A stretch of DNA of 64,000 bases from Buxus sempervirens (Eukaryota; Streptophyta; Magnoliopsida; Buxales; Buxaceae): the NCBI GenBank assembly GCA_947561395.2, contig OX387182.1:38929949-38993948 (forward strand), in the 5' to 3' direction. Under the pieces are notes generated by a model. The model was given only the letters and a program-made list of their open reading frames with translations, made no database searches and was not told the DNA's origin. Positions 11,111 through 21,441 of the stretch are shown piece by piece. Position 1 is the stretch's first letter, and each line of letters begins with the position of its first letter. The translations under genes were made by a program, and so were the position numbers.

Positions 11111-11344
11111 AAATGCCTGACAACAACCTTACACCAGATTTTAATATCAACCTTAGTTAATGATGATTTTCATTTAAGAAATTTAAAACCACACTGTTAA
11201 CCAGAGACATAATGATTTGGACTAATCCAGAATTTCATTCATTTACAAACAGATATACAGATACCACAATCATTTACACTGTTCAAGAAAGACAGACAGC
11301 AAGAAAGAAGGACAGACAGACATTAAGAAGGAAAGACAGATATT

Positions 11345-11355
11345 ATCTCCCCCTT
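11345..11355 (-). other. Second purine-tract copy
   Basis: The minus strand reads AAGGGGGAGAT, the same core as the functional tract, about 250 bases further inside the element. Multiplied purine tracts before the 3' LTR are a known Sirevirus trait. Confidence 0.6.
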
Positions 11356-11575
11356 ACTTAACACTCCCCTTATATAAAAAAAATATTCAGGAGAAAACAC
11401 CCAGAACAGACCATAACAAAAAGCAACCATCATATCCACAACAAGAATAACAGCACCAAACAGCAAGCAAACAATAAGATTCGAAACATCAGCAGCAGCA
11501 AGCAGCAGACAGCAACCAGCAAGCATCAGCACCAACCCAGCCAACCCATCAACAGAACCAGATACTCCAGTAGCA

Positions 11576-12895
11576 TCATCCAAATTTCTCCCCCTTTCTG
11601 GATGGTGGTTTGGGTTCCCAAGACCTTGAGTAGTGCTTGTAGGCATCTTGAGATCTGGAGTGCAGCCAACAGAGCTTGTGATCCATCTCCAGCTGAGTCT
11701 TCCGAATGCATTCCAGAAAATGACCCGCTTCATTTTGCATACGTTGCTGAGCAGCAACGTCCCTTTGTACTTCTCCACAAGTGAAATCAACATCCTTTAT
11801 CAATTGCCCCAGCTTCTCTTGGGTTTCGGATTTGAACATGCTCATCATGAGCATGTGAGACCTAACCTCTGAATTGAAAGCCTCCTGAGAAGCTTGCATG
11901 GAATTCAGTTTCTCCATGATAGCCACAGCATCAGAGCTGGACAGAGAGGACTGAGAAGAGGAGGGTTCAGAAGATACAAACCGAAACGGACTAGCTCGTT
12001 TACTTCGGGTCAGAGTGGAGGAAGCAATGGGATGACGGGGATGAATAAGCAATTCAGTAGGATCAGGAAGAACCCCCTGATGAACACACATGTACGAGAT
12101 GAAAATTCCAAAAGGAAGAGCAGCAGTCTTGGATTTTAAATTCCGAGACTGAAGAATCTGATGGAAGATAATGGAAGGAATACAAATACTTTCTCTGTTC
12201 CAGATGGCATGAAGAAGTCTTGCCCGATGGTGAGAGATTTCTGAGTGATGATCAGAAGGAACAAGAGAAGCACAGACAAACAAGTTCAAGATCCGGAGAA
12301 GATCTTGAAGAGAACCATGAGGCAAATAGTTGGGCTTGTTCTTAATGGAAGTGGGAGCACCCTCAACTATTAGAGACGGAATAATGGACTCCATAGGAGG
12401 ATCAGAAGGAGACTCAAGAAAGTTAAAGGAGGGAGAGTCAACAAGAGGAAGTTCAAGCAGAGAGGAAATAAGCTCTTTCGAGAAGTCGAAAGAAATTCCT
12501 GTGACATAGGCTTTGACAGAGCCTTGATTGGCAAGATGAAGCTGATGAAGATTAGAGTAAAATTCACGGACCAGGTTCGGATAAGCAAAACCACCAAGTA
12601 ACGCAAATTTTTTCCAACCATTGTCCGAAAACAATGAGTAGAAAGGGGATTCAGAAAAAGAGTCAAGCTTGATGGCCCTTTCCAGAAGAAGAGGCCTGTG
12701 CTTGAAGAAGGTATTGAAATCAGATAAACCATTCCCCACAAACGGTTCAGAAGAGTGAGAAGGGAAAGGAGGTCTCACTGGAGGAGAAGGAATAACCGGA
12801 GAAGACCTCACAGGAGGAGACTTCACAGGAGGAGACCTCACAGGAGGAGACGATGTTGAAGGAGAATCTGTTCTCGACTTTCTCTTGAGAGGCAT
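11576..12895 (-). CDS. Sirevirus env-like ORF3 (putative plant transposon protein domain)
   Basis: About 440 residues from the first ATG (MPLKRKSR at 12895). The frame is open upstream to about 12973 without another ATG. The N-terminus is basic, then rich in proline and serine with repeated SPPVRS/SPPVKS units. The central part contains FAYPNLVREFYSNL, typical of the domain found in env-like third ORFs of Sireviruses and Athila elements. The last 120 residues look like a coiled coil (MEKLNSMQASQEAF onward). The ORF lies downstream of pol in the same direction, separated by about 1.1 kb of noncoding sequence. A TTTTGTTTTCAG acceptor-like site lies just upstream (12964), suggesting expression from a spliced RNA. 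The frame upstream of the ATG encodes a strongly hydrophobic stretch (FCWLVLFVFSF). Envelope function is unproven for this class. Confidence 0.8.
   Translation of the reverse strand: MPLKRKSRTDSPSTSSPPVRSPPVKSPPVRSSPVIPSPPVRPPFPSHSSEPFVGNGLSDFNTFFKHRPLLLERAIKLDSFSESPFYSLFSDNGWKKFALLGGFAYPNLVREFYSNLHQLHLANQGSVKAYVTGISFDFSKELISSLLELPLVDSPSFNFLESPSDPPMESIIPSLIVEGAPTSIKNKPNYLPHGSLQDLLRILNLFVCASLVPSDHHSEISHHRARLLHAIWNRESICIPSIIFHQILQSRNLKSKTAALPFGIFISYMCVHQGVLPDPTELLIHPRHPIASSTLTRSKRASPFRFVSSEPSSSQSSLSSSDAVAIMEKLNSMQASQEAFNSEVRSHMLMMSMFKSETQEKLGQLIKDVDFTCGEVQRDVAAQQRMQNEAGHFLECIRKTQLEMDHKLCWLHSRSQDAYKHYSRSWEPKPPSRKGEKFG
11586..11596 (-). other. Third purine-tract copy, overlapping the end of the env-like ORF
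   Basis: The minus strand reads AAGGGGGAGAA and also encodes part of the RKGEKF C-terminus of the env-like ORF. Confidence 0.55.
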
Positions 12896-12963
12896 GGTAA
12901 AAGAAATGGAAGAGAAAGAGAAAACAAACAGCACCAACCAACAAAATGAGAAAGCCCTAATTG

Positions 12964-12980
12964 CTGAAAACAAAACTACT
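12964..12980 (-). other. Splice-acceptor-like site before the env-like ORF
   Basis: The minus strand reads TAGTAGTTTTGTTTTCAG, a pyrimidine-rich tract ending in CAG about 70 bases before the first ATG of the env-like ORF. Inferred only. Confidence 0.4.
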
Positions 12981-14076
12981 AAACCCTAGCTTCGAATAAG
13001 GAGAGAAAACTACAGAACTAGGAAGCAGAAAAAATGGAGAAGCAGGACGAAGATAGTAAAAAAAATTTTACCTGAACAGTAGACAGGAAGGAAGAAGATG
13101 ACAGCGACAGCAGCACCGGGACACGACGCGAGAAGCGAAGGAAAAGCGAAGAGGGTGAAAAGAACAGGGGTAAAAAAAATAGCGCACTTTGACCTATATA
13201 TAGGCAAACAAAATACGCTGCCAGCGAGTAACTGGCGGCGTAGAAGGTGCACATGCACACACAAAGAAAACTACAGATTCAATGCATAAATTTATAAAAG
13301 AGGTTTGATTAATTTTTCATGACATCCTCCTACTTCCAAGCACAAAGCTAAGATTTTAGCTTAACCAAAAATCATCCAGATAATCACCTTATTCAATCTA
13401 AGAAGTACTTATCACAAAACTGATCTTGAAGTACATATCAAAGTTAATTCAGATGTGGTACATTTCATATCAAAGAGCAAAATTTCATTTATGGTTTCTC
13501 ATACTATAAATTTTCTTCAAGATATTAAGTACATATGCATACTAATGAGTCAATGCTTGTGAGAAATGAGCAACATTTTTGACTTTTACGCGTCATACAT
13601 ATAGAAGACTATTTCAGTGTAAACAATCTTGAAAAGTATAGACATATCCCAACTTCATTTTGGTGGCTTTCGCACATCAGAGATAGGTAGCCTTTTCTGA
13701 TCTCTTTTTCTTTTTAAAGAAGGCATTGACCCTTAAAAAACCTGAGTTTACAGTTCATTTCAAGAATATACCTTCTTTATCTTTTTCTTTTCGAGATTTA
13801 CAGTGGCTTTCACTCTAATCTCTATGGCAGCCATTTCCAAAACTTTTCTTTTCACAAAGGTGATAGCCTATAGATCTCAAGCTTTACCACACAATAAGCT
13901 TCAATACGTACAGGTGTTTCAGACAAAGTTGCTGGTTAGAAATAAGACATTTCTGTCAATATGCATACACTCTATCTTCCTGAAAACAGATCTTAGTAAT
14001 AAGAACACACAAATTCATTTTGAACAGATATGTGAGACATTTTACATCAAAATTAACTCAAAACAGAACCTGATTT
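12981..14076. other. Noncoding spacer between Sirevirus pol and the env-like ORF
   Basis: AT-rich, with no convincing ORF in element sense. It includes a pyrimidine-rich stretch (about 13695-13800) and a GCTGCCAGCG motif near 13220 resembling the LTR CpG-block units. Sireviruses commonly have such a gap. Confidence 0.5.
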
Positions 14077-17000
14077 TCAGTTTTGAGAGCATACTCCTAG
14101 GGATTTCCTAAGAGTTTCAAATCTGTTTTGATCTAAAGGTTTGGTAAAAATGTCAGCCAACTGTTTTTCAGTAGATATGTATTCAATCACAACAGTTTTG
14201 TCTTCAATCAACTCTCTTATAAAGTGATGCCTGATATCTATATGTTTGGTCCTTGAGTGTTGAACAGGATTCTTAGAGATATTTATGGCACTTTGATTAT
14301 CACAGAAGAGAATCATTAGATCTTGATCTATCCCATAATCTGATAACATTTGTTTCATCCAAATAAGTTGAGTACAACTGCTTCCTGCAGCAATATACTC
14401 AGCTTCAGCAGTACTCAGAGAAACACAGTTTTGTTTCTTGCTTAACCAGGCAATGAGATTATTTCCCATGTAAAAACAACCTCCAGAGGTGCTTTTTCTG
14501 TCATCCATACACCCAGCCCAATCAGCATCAGTGTATCCAGTTAGATGTGGGTTTGTCTCTTTGGAAAACCAGATTCCCAGATCAATAGTCCCATTAACAT
14601 ATTTTATAATCCTTTTAACAGCATTCAAATGGGATTCTTTAGGATTAGCCTGATATCTAGCACAAACTCCAACACTAAAGCTTATATTAAGTCTACTTGC
14701 TGTTAAGTACAATAGACTCCCAATCATTCCCCTGTACAGGGTAGGGTCTACAACCTTTCCAGATTCATCTTTTCCAAGTCTTAAACTAGTACTCATAGGA
14801 GTTCTAGCATGTTTAGCATGAGTTAAGCTGAATCTCTTAACAAGATTTCTTGAATATTTTGCTTGAGAGAAAAAGATTCCTTGTTGAGATTGATAAATCT
14901 GAAGACCTAAGAAAAAATTCAGTTCACCCATCATACTCATTTCAAATTCACTTTTCATTAAATCAGCAAAGAAGTGAGCATGATTTTCAGAAGTGGACCC
15001 AAACACTATGTCATCAACATAGATTTGAGCAATCAAAATATGTTTGGACTCTCTTTGAATAAAGAGAGTTTTATCTACATTTCCTCTCATAAAACCAGAT
15101 TCAAGTAAAAATAAGGTAAGTCTCTCATACCAAGCTCTAGGAGCTTGTTTGAGACCATACAAGGCTTTATTCAGTTTATAGACATATTTAGGATGATTTG
15201 TGTCCTCAAATCCTTTAGGTTGCTCTACATAGACCTCTTCATTCAGATATCCATTCAAAAATGCACTCTTAACATCCATTTGAAACAGTTTAAACTTCAA
15301 GTAACATGCAATAGACAACAGTAATCTGATTGATTCTAACCTAGCTACAGGAGCAAAGGTTTCATCAAAATCTATTCCTTCTACTTGAGTATACCCCTGA
15401 GCAACAAGCCTAGCCTTATTTCTGGTTACTATCCCATTCTCATCAGATTTGTTTTTAAAAATCCACTTGGTTCCTATCACATTCAGATCAGAGGGTCTTT
15501 CAACCAATTTCCAAACATTATTTCTAGTAAATTGATTCAGTTCTTCATGCATAGCATTTAACCAAGAATCATCTAACAATGCATCTTTATAAGATTTTGG
15601 CTCAAATTGAGAGAGATAAGAAGAAAATCTTACCTCATTATGTACCTGATGTCTTGTTCTGACACCATCTGAAATGTTTCCAACAATTTGCTCAGTTGGG
15701 TGGTCTTTGAGAGTTCTAGCCAGAGGAACCACTTCAATGCTTGAGGAAGCATCTCTGATTTCATCCTCTTCATCTACAGCCTGCATAAATTCACTGTCAT
15801 TACCTTCATCATCTATTAGCACATTAATAGATTCCATTACAACTGATTTCTGCAAATTGAAAACTCTGTAAGCTCTACTAGAAGAAGAATATCCTAGAAA
15901 AATTCCTTCATCACTTCTAGAATCAAATTTTCCTAGATTTTCTCTGTCCCTTAAGATATAGCATTTACTTCCAAATACTCTGAAATATTTCAAATTTGGC
16001 TGTTTTCCTTTCCAAAGTTCATAGGGAGTTTGTTTCCATCCAGATCTGATATAAACTCTGTTACTAATGTAACAGGCAGTGTTTATAGCTTCAGCCCAGA
16101 ATTTTGTTGAAATTTTCTTGGCTATCATCATGGTTCTAGCCATTTCTTGTAAAACTCTGTTCTTCCTCTCCACAACTCCATTTTGTTGTGGGGTCTTAGG
16201 AGCAGAAAATTCATGTTTGATTCCATGTTCTTCACAGAAATTGGAAAACATTTGATTCTCAAATTCTGTCCCATGGTCAGATCTGACTCTTACAATCTTT
16301 CCTATTTGCAAGTTCTTTTCAACTTGAATTTGGCAGCACAGATGTTTAAAACAGTTGAAACATTCAGATTTTTCTCTTAGAAAGTCTACCCAGGTATATC
16401 TGCTGTAGTCATCTACTGCAACAAATATATATTTCTTTCCTCCCAGACTTTCAGTCTTTGTAGGTCCCATTAAATCCATATGAATCAGTTTTAATGGTCT
16501 TGATGTTCCTACAATGTTGGTTTTCTTATGTGTGGCTTTGATTTGCTTTCCTTGGTTGCAAGGACCACACATTCCTTCCTTTTTATTTTTCCCAAACTTG
16601 GGAATTCCTCTAACCAGCTCAGACTTAGAGATTTTTGACAAATCTCTATAGTTAATGTGGCCAAGTCTTCTATGCCACACATCAATTTCATTGCCTATGG
16701 AGGATTTTAAAGAGCACTCATTGTTTCCAATAATCCCATAGCAATTATCACTTGTTCTTTCACCTACAAGAATAGTTCTACCAGATTTATCCAATATTTT
16801 GCATTCTTTTCTGGTAAAATTTACAAATAATCTGGAATCACATAATTGGCTAATACTGATAAGATTTGCTTTCAAACCAGATACAAATAGAACATTCTTT
16901 AAGCAAACTCCATTTGGACCTGTAACAGTTCCTTTACCTTTAACTTGGGAAGTGCTTCCATCACCAAATGTAACACTTCCACCAAAATATTCTTCAAAGG

Positions 17001-19041
17001 TACTGAACATAGCCTTATGACCACACATGTGTCTTGAACACCCACTGTCCAAGTACCACATGTTGACATCATGAACTTTTAAAGCTACATGAACCACATT
17101 AGCAACTAATGAATCTTTTCTTACCCAAATCTGTTTCTCAGAAGTCTTCTGAACAGTACCTTCATCAACTACTTGAGTTTTTGAGGGAAGCTTCTTAGAC
17201 AAATTTGAGACTTCCTGATTTAATGTTTCAGTCAATTTTAACAGAGAGTCAAATCTGTTGTATAAGTCCAGGGACTGACTTTGATTTACCTTTCTCTTAT
17301 TTTCAAAATATCCATCAGGGAAACCATACAATGCATAACACTTTGGTCTTATATGACCCTTTTTATTGCAGTGATGGCATACAGGTATAAACCTATTTTC
17401 AGAAAAATCAGCATTTCTAGACTTGCCAGCATTTCTAAACTGTACAGATTTAGATTTCTCAGAAGTTGAAGATTTACCTGTTGATCTTACTTCTCCAGCA
17501 GAGATTTTCTGTGAAGATTCCTTGTTTTGATTACTTACACTCATTCTTTTTCCAGCAGAATTTGAGCTTTCAGGAACTTCTTTTGAAATTGATTCCTCAT
17601 TAATTTGAGGATTTCCTGCAAAAACATTTGAAACATCAGATTTACTTAAATTTGAAACTTTCTCAAGTTCACTCACTTTACCTTGAAGTACAGTGATCTG
17701 AGCTTCCTTTTCTTTTAGTTTTTCAGTTTTTTCAGTTAAAGAAGTTACCAGAAAATCTTCTTTGGCATGTCTTTCAAATAACTTCTGGTTTATTGAATCT
17801 ATTTCTGCAAGAGCTTTATTTTTCTCTGTTTCTGATTCCTTCAATTTTTTACTCAGTTTCTTGATTTTTTTCTGAGCTCTATTGAATTCCTTATAGAGCT
17901 GATTGTATGCTTCTTGTAGTTCTTCTTCATCATCTGATAAAGTCTCTTTGTTATCTCCTGCAATTCCAGAGATTGAACTACCAGAGGAGGATGAGTAAAA
18001 AGAATTGAAAGCAGTAAAATTTGCAGACATATCCTCATCAGATTGTGAAGAATTATCAGTGTTACTGTCATCCCAAGTAACCTGATAATTAGTCTTTTTC
18101 TTTTTATCTTTTGAGGGACAATCAGAGGCAACATGTCCAAATCCTCTACATTTGTAACATTGAACCTCATCATTCTGAGAAGATTTCTTCTCCTTTCTTG
18201 GATCAGACATTTTCTTATCAGATCTCCTATTAGATCTGTCCATGGATGATGAAGAATTGAATTGTTTCTTTTTAAACATTTTCTTAAACTTTTTGGCTAA
18301 GAGAACAAGTTCATCCATATCAACATCAGAATTATCTGATTCTTCAGTATTAACAGATTTTACAGATTTAAGAGCTATTCCTTTATTTCTTTTTGGAATA
18401 TTTAGATCTAGCTCATACGTCTGTAAAGATCCTACCAGATCTTCTATTCTCATGTTATCTACATCTTTTGCCTCCTGTATTGCAGTTACTTTAGGTCTGA
18501 ATCTTTCAGGCAAAGATCTTAAGATTTTTCTAATAACCTTTGATGTAGAGATTTTTTCTCCAAGATTAAAACTAGAATTAACAATATCAGAGAGTTTAGC
18601 ATAAAACTCATCAAAAGACTCATCATCTTTCATGTACAAAGTTTCGAAAGATGTAGTAAGTCTCTGAAGTCTGGACAGCTTGACAGCTGAGGTTCCTTCA
18701 TGAGTGACCTCAAGGATGTCCCAAGCTTCCTTAGCAACTTCACATGAGGAAATTCTCCTGAATTCCTCAACACTAACAGCACAAAATAAGGCATTCATTG
18801 CCTTGTTATTCCATCCACATTGATCAGATTCAGTTTTAGTCCACTGATCATGGGGTTTGGGGATCACAACACCGACTTCTGTTGTGATCACAGGTGGATG
18901 ATAACCATTACAAACCGAGAGCCAGACACGCTCATCGATTGATTTCAGGTAAGCTCTAATTCTCGCTTTCCAGTAAGAATAATTGTTACCTTCAAATAAA
19001 GGAGGTCTAGAGGCAGATCCTCCTTCTTTTCCAAAATCCAT
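14077..19041 (-). CDS. gag-pol: Sirevirus gag-pol polyprotein (Gag, protease, integrase, RT, RNase H), apparently intact
   Basis: One 1654-residue frame. Gag domain about residues 10-230 ([20 protein letters not shown]); zinc knuckle 1 at 295-308 (CX2CX4HX4C); coiled coil about 372-465; zinc knuckle 2 at 555-568. Protease active site D665-S-G ([11 protein letters not shown]). Integrase zinc-binding H790, H795, C825 and C828, with catalytic D856, D922 and E958 (D,D35E spacing). RT palm D1256 ([12 protein letters not shown]) and YVDD at 1341-1344. RNase H D1505, E1546 and D1581; final ADIFTKPL. The order protease, integrase, RT, RNase H defines Ty1-copia, and the long coiled-coil Gag fits Sireviruses. 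The start ATG lies 47 bases inside the primer site. No stop or frameshift was seen, so this is the best candidate for an active protein in the window. Confidence 0.96.
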   Translation of the reverse strand: MDFGKEGGSASRPPLFEGNNYSYWKARIRAYLKSIDERVWLSVCNGYHPPVITTEVGVVIPKPHDQWTKTESDQCGWNNKAMNALFCAVSVEEFRRISSCEVAKEAWDILEVTHEGTSAVKLSRLQRLTTSFETLYMKDDESFDEFYAKLSDIVNSSFNLGEKISTSKVIRKILRSLPERFRPKVTAIQEAKDVDNMRIEDLVGSLQTYELDLNIPKRNKGIALKSVKSVNTEESDNSDVDMDELVLLAKKFKKMFKKKQFNSSSSMDRSNRRSDKKMSDPRKEKKSSQNDEVQCYKCRGFGHVASDCPSKDKKKKTNYQVTWDDSNTDNSSQSDEDMSANFTAFNSFYSSSSGSSISGIAGDNKETLSDDEEELQEAYNQLYKEFNRAQKKIKKLSKKLKESETEKNKALAEIDSINQKLFERHAKEDFLVTSLTEKTEKLKEKEAQITVLQGKVSELEKVSNLSKSDVSNVFAGNPQINEESISKEVPESSNSAGKRMSVSNQNKESSQKISAGEVRSTGKSSTSEKSKSVQFRNAGKSRNADFSENRFIPVCHHCNKKGHIRPKCYALYGFPDGYFENKRKVNQSQSLDLYNRFDSLLKLTETLNQEVSNLSKKLPSKTQVVDEGTVQKTSEKQIWVRKDSLVANVVHVALKVHDVNMWYLDSGCSRHMCGHKAMFSTFEEYFGGSVTFGDGSTSQVKGKGTVTGPNGVCLKNVLFVSGLKANLISISQLCDSRLFVNFTRKECKILDKSGRTILVGERTSDNCYGIIGNNECSLKSSIGNEIDVWHRRLGHINYRDLSKISKSELVRGIPKFGKNKKEGMCGPCNQGKQIKATHKKTNIVGTSRPLKLIHMDLMGPTKTESLGGKKYIFVAVDDYSRYTWVDFLREKSECFNCFKHLCCQIQVEKNLQIGKIVRVRSDHGTEFENQMFSNFCEEHGIKHEFSAPKTPQQNGVVERKNRVLQEMARTMMIAKKISTKFWAEAINTACYISNRVYIRSGWKQTPYELWKGKQPNLKYFRVFGSKCYILRDRENLGKFDSRSDEGIFLGYSSSSRAYRVFNLQKSVVMESINVLIDDEGNDSEFMQAVDEEDEIRDASSSIEVVPLARTLKDHPTEQIVGNISDGVRTRHQVHNEVRFSSYLSQFEPKSYKDALLDDSWLNAMHEELNQFTRNNVWKLVERPSDLNVIGTKWIFKNKSDENGIVTRNKARLVAQGYTQVEGIDFDETFAPVARLESIRLLLSIACYLKFKLFQMDVKSAFLNGYLNEEVYVEQPKGFEDTNHPKYVYKLNKALYGLKQAPRAWYERLTLFLLESGFMRGNVDKTLFIQRESKHILIAQIYVDDIVFGSTSENHAHFFADLMKSEFEMSMMGELNFFLGLQIYQSQQGIFFSQAKYSRNLVKRFSLTHAKHARTPMSTSLRLGKDESGKVVDPTLYRGMIGSLLYLTASRLNISFSVGVCARYQANPKESHLNAVKRIIKYVNGTIDLGIWFSKETNPHLTGYTDADWAGCMDDRKSTSGGCFYMGNNLIAWLSKKQNCVSLSTAEAEYIAAGSSCTQLIWMKQMLSDYGIDQDLMILFCDNQSAINISKNPVQHSRTKHIDIRHHFIRELIEDKTVVIEYISTEKQLADIFTKPLDQNRFETLRKSLGVCSQN

Positions 19042-19087
19042 GCTATAGATCTAGATCACACTATGTATAGCAATTCAAAGTGAATAA

Positions 19088-19099
19088 GCTTTGATACCA
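19088..19099 (-). other. Primer-binding site of the Sirevirus
   Basis: The minus strand reads TGGTATCAAAGC two bases after the 5' LTR. It is complementary to the 3' end of initiator tRNA-Met, with A in place of the usual G at position 9. Confidence 0.85.
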
Positions 19100-19101
19100 C
19101 T

Positions 19102-20135
19102 TGAAAGAGTAGAGGACTACTCTTAAGGTCCACGATCTATAACAATTCAGAATTGAACAATGCGGAAACAGTACACAAGGAATTATACGAGGAAACCTGG
19201 ATCCAGATCCAGGGAAAAACCTCGAGTCTATATGAGGCGACTAACCCTTCAAAATCCACTATTGAATGAAAAGACAATTACAAAGGAGTACATACTTAAC
19301 CTTTACAATTTGATTCACTCAACAGCAATCCACAGTTCGAATCCACGAACTGCAACACAGCTTGAATCCACAAGCTGCAGAACACGATCAGTCCAGATCG
19401 TAAACAATCACTTACCAGTGATCCACAATTCGAATCCACGAACTGCAACACAGCTTGAATCCACAAGCTGCAGGACACGATCAATCCAGATCGCAGCAAT
19501 CCTCTCAAAATCCACTGAGACGATCCAATGCAGTAGGAATCCACCTACGCATCAATCAAGGCCAATCACCAGTCCAGGCGATCACACGATCAGATGAAGT
19601 TCCGAATTGAAGAAGAATCCACTGTCTTCAATTCCAGGCGATCTATCTCAGATCTCCCCCTCACTCGATCGCCGACTTTCTAAAGAAGATTTGATCGAAT
19701 CTCAAACACCTCAAGATTCGAAAAACAAATGATCCAAAGGAAAAGTCACATTAAAAATTACAACCCGTCTATTTAAAGAATAAAACACAGATCGCGTCGA
19801 GCGCTGGTAGCGTCGTGAAGCGATCGAAGTAGACGGCTGGTAGCGAACTCATGTCCCGCTCAGAGTGAGTTGAATCTGTTAAACGCGCGCTGCTAGCGAG
19901 CTGCTAGCGGGAGAGTACGCGGCAGGTGCACGATCCTTGCTTTCGACACATGAATTCCCTTATGTGCTGCCAGCGGGGGTGGCAGCGGTGTGGTAGCAGT
20001 GTGGTGGCACCAACTTCTTCTTCTTTACTGAATTTACTGAATTTTCATTGTTTAATCTGCACATCTTGAAGCTTCATTAGAAACATAATTTGTCAATCAT
20101 TTGCCATAACAGGAGTGTGAGTTTTCACACTTACA
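19102..20135 (-). repeat. 5' LTR of the Sirevirus
   Basis: 1034 bases, nearly identical to the 3' LTR. The second CAGTTCG hairpin is disrupted by one G-to-A change (CACAATTCG at about 19426). The minus-strand TATA-like TTTAAATAG lies at 19769-19778 and is the likely promoter of the element. Confidence 0.95.
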
Positions 20136-21285
20136 TAGGCACACTAGAAAGACTAAGTGTCGTAGACTCTGCCTCCTTAACCTCAATGGATGCTACTAAA
20201 CTGATCCGTGTTCTCAACCCTTCACATCGGAAACAGTGCACTGGCTGGTCTGGCTGACATACCATAATGGTACCCCTATAGCAATCTATGCTCACATGAT
20301 GCCGAAAAAGCCAATCGATGCCTAAGATCACATCAAATTCCCCGAATTCCAGTTCTACCAAGTCCCCTGGCAACTCCAAAGAACTAAATCTGATCATGCA
20401 GTCCCTAAACACGGTCTGTACTCTAGTGGTTTCCCCCAATGGTGTGTGTACAAGTAGCTCGGACTCGAGTGTGGAAGGAACCAAACCAATACGGCATGCA
20501 CATAAAGGAGTAATGAAAGATCTAGAAGCACCCGAATCGAATAAGCATACGGCTGATCTACCATGAATGAAAAGAATACCTCCAACCAACTGTGGCGCCT
20601 CTGGCTCCTCCTCACGAGCCTCCTCGACATGCCCTCCCTCAGGCTCATCATGCACTATATGGTGAGCAAATCGAGAAAGAACCGCAAACCGAGCCTCGTA
20701 CTGTGCTACGGTCAAGGATCCCTGAGAGATATCCATGAACTCTCTCTCCTTCTGCAACCTCACCTCTGCAGAAAAATACTGCTCATAAAAGACCTGCCTA
20801 AACTGGTCCCAAGTCATCTGGATCCCATCTACCGCCTGCCTCCGTAATGACTGCCACCAATGCTGTGCCTCGCCCTCTAGGGTGAAGGTAGCCAATCTCA
20901 CCCTCCGGTCCTCTGGACAGTCCATCGTATCAAACATGCGCTCAACTCTAGCTACCCAGCTCTCCGCCTCCAACGGATCTGGAACTCCATAAAACGGCGG
21001 GGCAGTCAGCTTTCTGAACTGGTCAATGTCCCTCAAGGACAACTCCTCTCTCACCCGCTGCTGATCCACCGCAGCTCCATGACCATTTCGCTGGCCATTA
21101 CCATTCCCAGTCTGACTCATCCTTTCCTCCCTCTCCATCGCAAGGAGGTGGGCAAGCGAGCCAACCGCAGCCCAAATGTCCTCTACTGGTGGTGGGGCTC
21201 CCCGTGGTGGTGCAGGTGGCTGCTCCTGTGGTACATCCCTCTCTGGACAATCCACAGTCCTCGCACGTCTGCCTCTACCGGCCAT
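20136..21285 (-). pseudogene. gag: Gypsy A1 gag and protease, with internal in-frame deletion and cut 3' end
   Basis: It starts at MAGRGRRARTVDC (ATG 21285-21283). The capsid region includes FRKLTAPPFYGVPDP, AESWVARVERMFD, GEAQHWWQSLRR and [13 protein letters not shown]. Compared with A2, 609 bases (203 codons) are missing between two GATGAGC repeats, leaving one copy (20643-20649 as GCTCATC). The deletion removes the arginine- and proline-rich Gag tail and both CCHC-type zinc knuckles but keeps the frame. The aspartic protease region follows ([12 protein letters not shown]). The frame runs into the Sirevirus junction. The open frame extends upstream to 21303 only by using a TTG. Confidence 0.9.
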
Positions 21286-21425
21286 GTATACCTGTAAGCA
21301 CAAAATACCACATTAGTTAAGAACTCTCTTCTAATCCTCATGGTCTTATCTAGCGTACGCACAACATTTCCCCAGGGTTTTCTATGGTCATACTATCTAA
21401 ACCTCAAATTTTTTTCCAGCTTAAG

Positions 21426-21437
21426 GCTCTGATACCA
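21426..21437 (-). other. Primer-binding site of gypsy A1
   Basis: The minus strand reads TGGTATCAGAGC four bases after the 5' LTR: a perfect match to the initiator tRNA-Met primer site. Confidence 0.9.
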
Positions 21438-21441
21438 TCTC

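Larger units (their letters stand above)
10064..20135 (-). mobile_element. Sirevirus-type Ty1-copia element, full length, nested in gypsy A1 pol
   Basis: LTRs lie at 10064-11096 (3') and 19102-20135 (5'), starting TGAAAGAGTAG and ending CACACTTACA. TAGGC target duplications are at 10059-10063 and 20136-20140. By eye the LTRs differ by about three substitutions and one indel. The element has a primer site for initiator tRNA-Met, repeated AAGGGGGAGA purine tracts, a 1654-residue gag-pol and a separate env-like ORF downstream. Gag coiled coil, two zinc knuckles, ORF3 and multiplied purine tracts together fit Sireviruses. All visible catalytic residues are intact, so it may be autonomous. Confidence 0.95.

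Noticed and set aside
11323..11793. 156-residue minus-strand ORF overlapping the env-like ORF
   Set aside because: Different frame of the same strand, crosses the purine tracts, and has no domain. The env-like frame explains the region.
12370..13264. Hydrophobic minus-strand ORFs (12370-12741, 13010-13264)
   Set aside because: Alternate frames of the proline-rich env-like region and of a pyrimidine-rich spacer; no start context or conservation.
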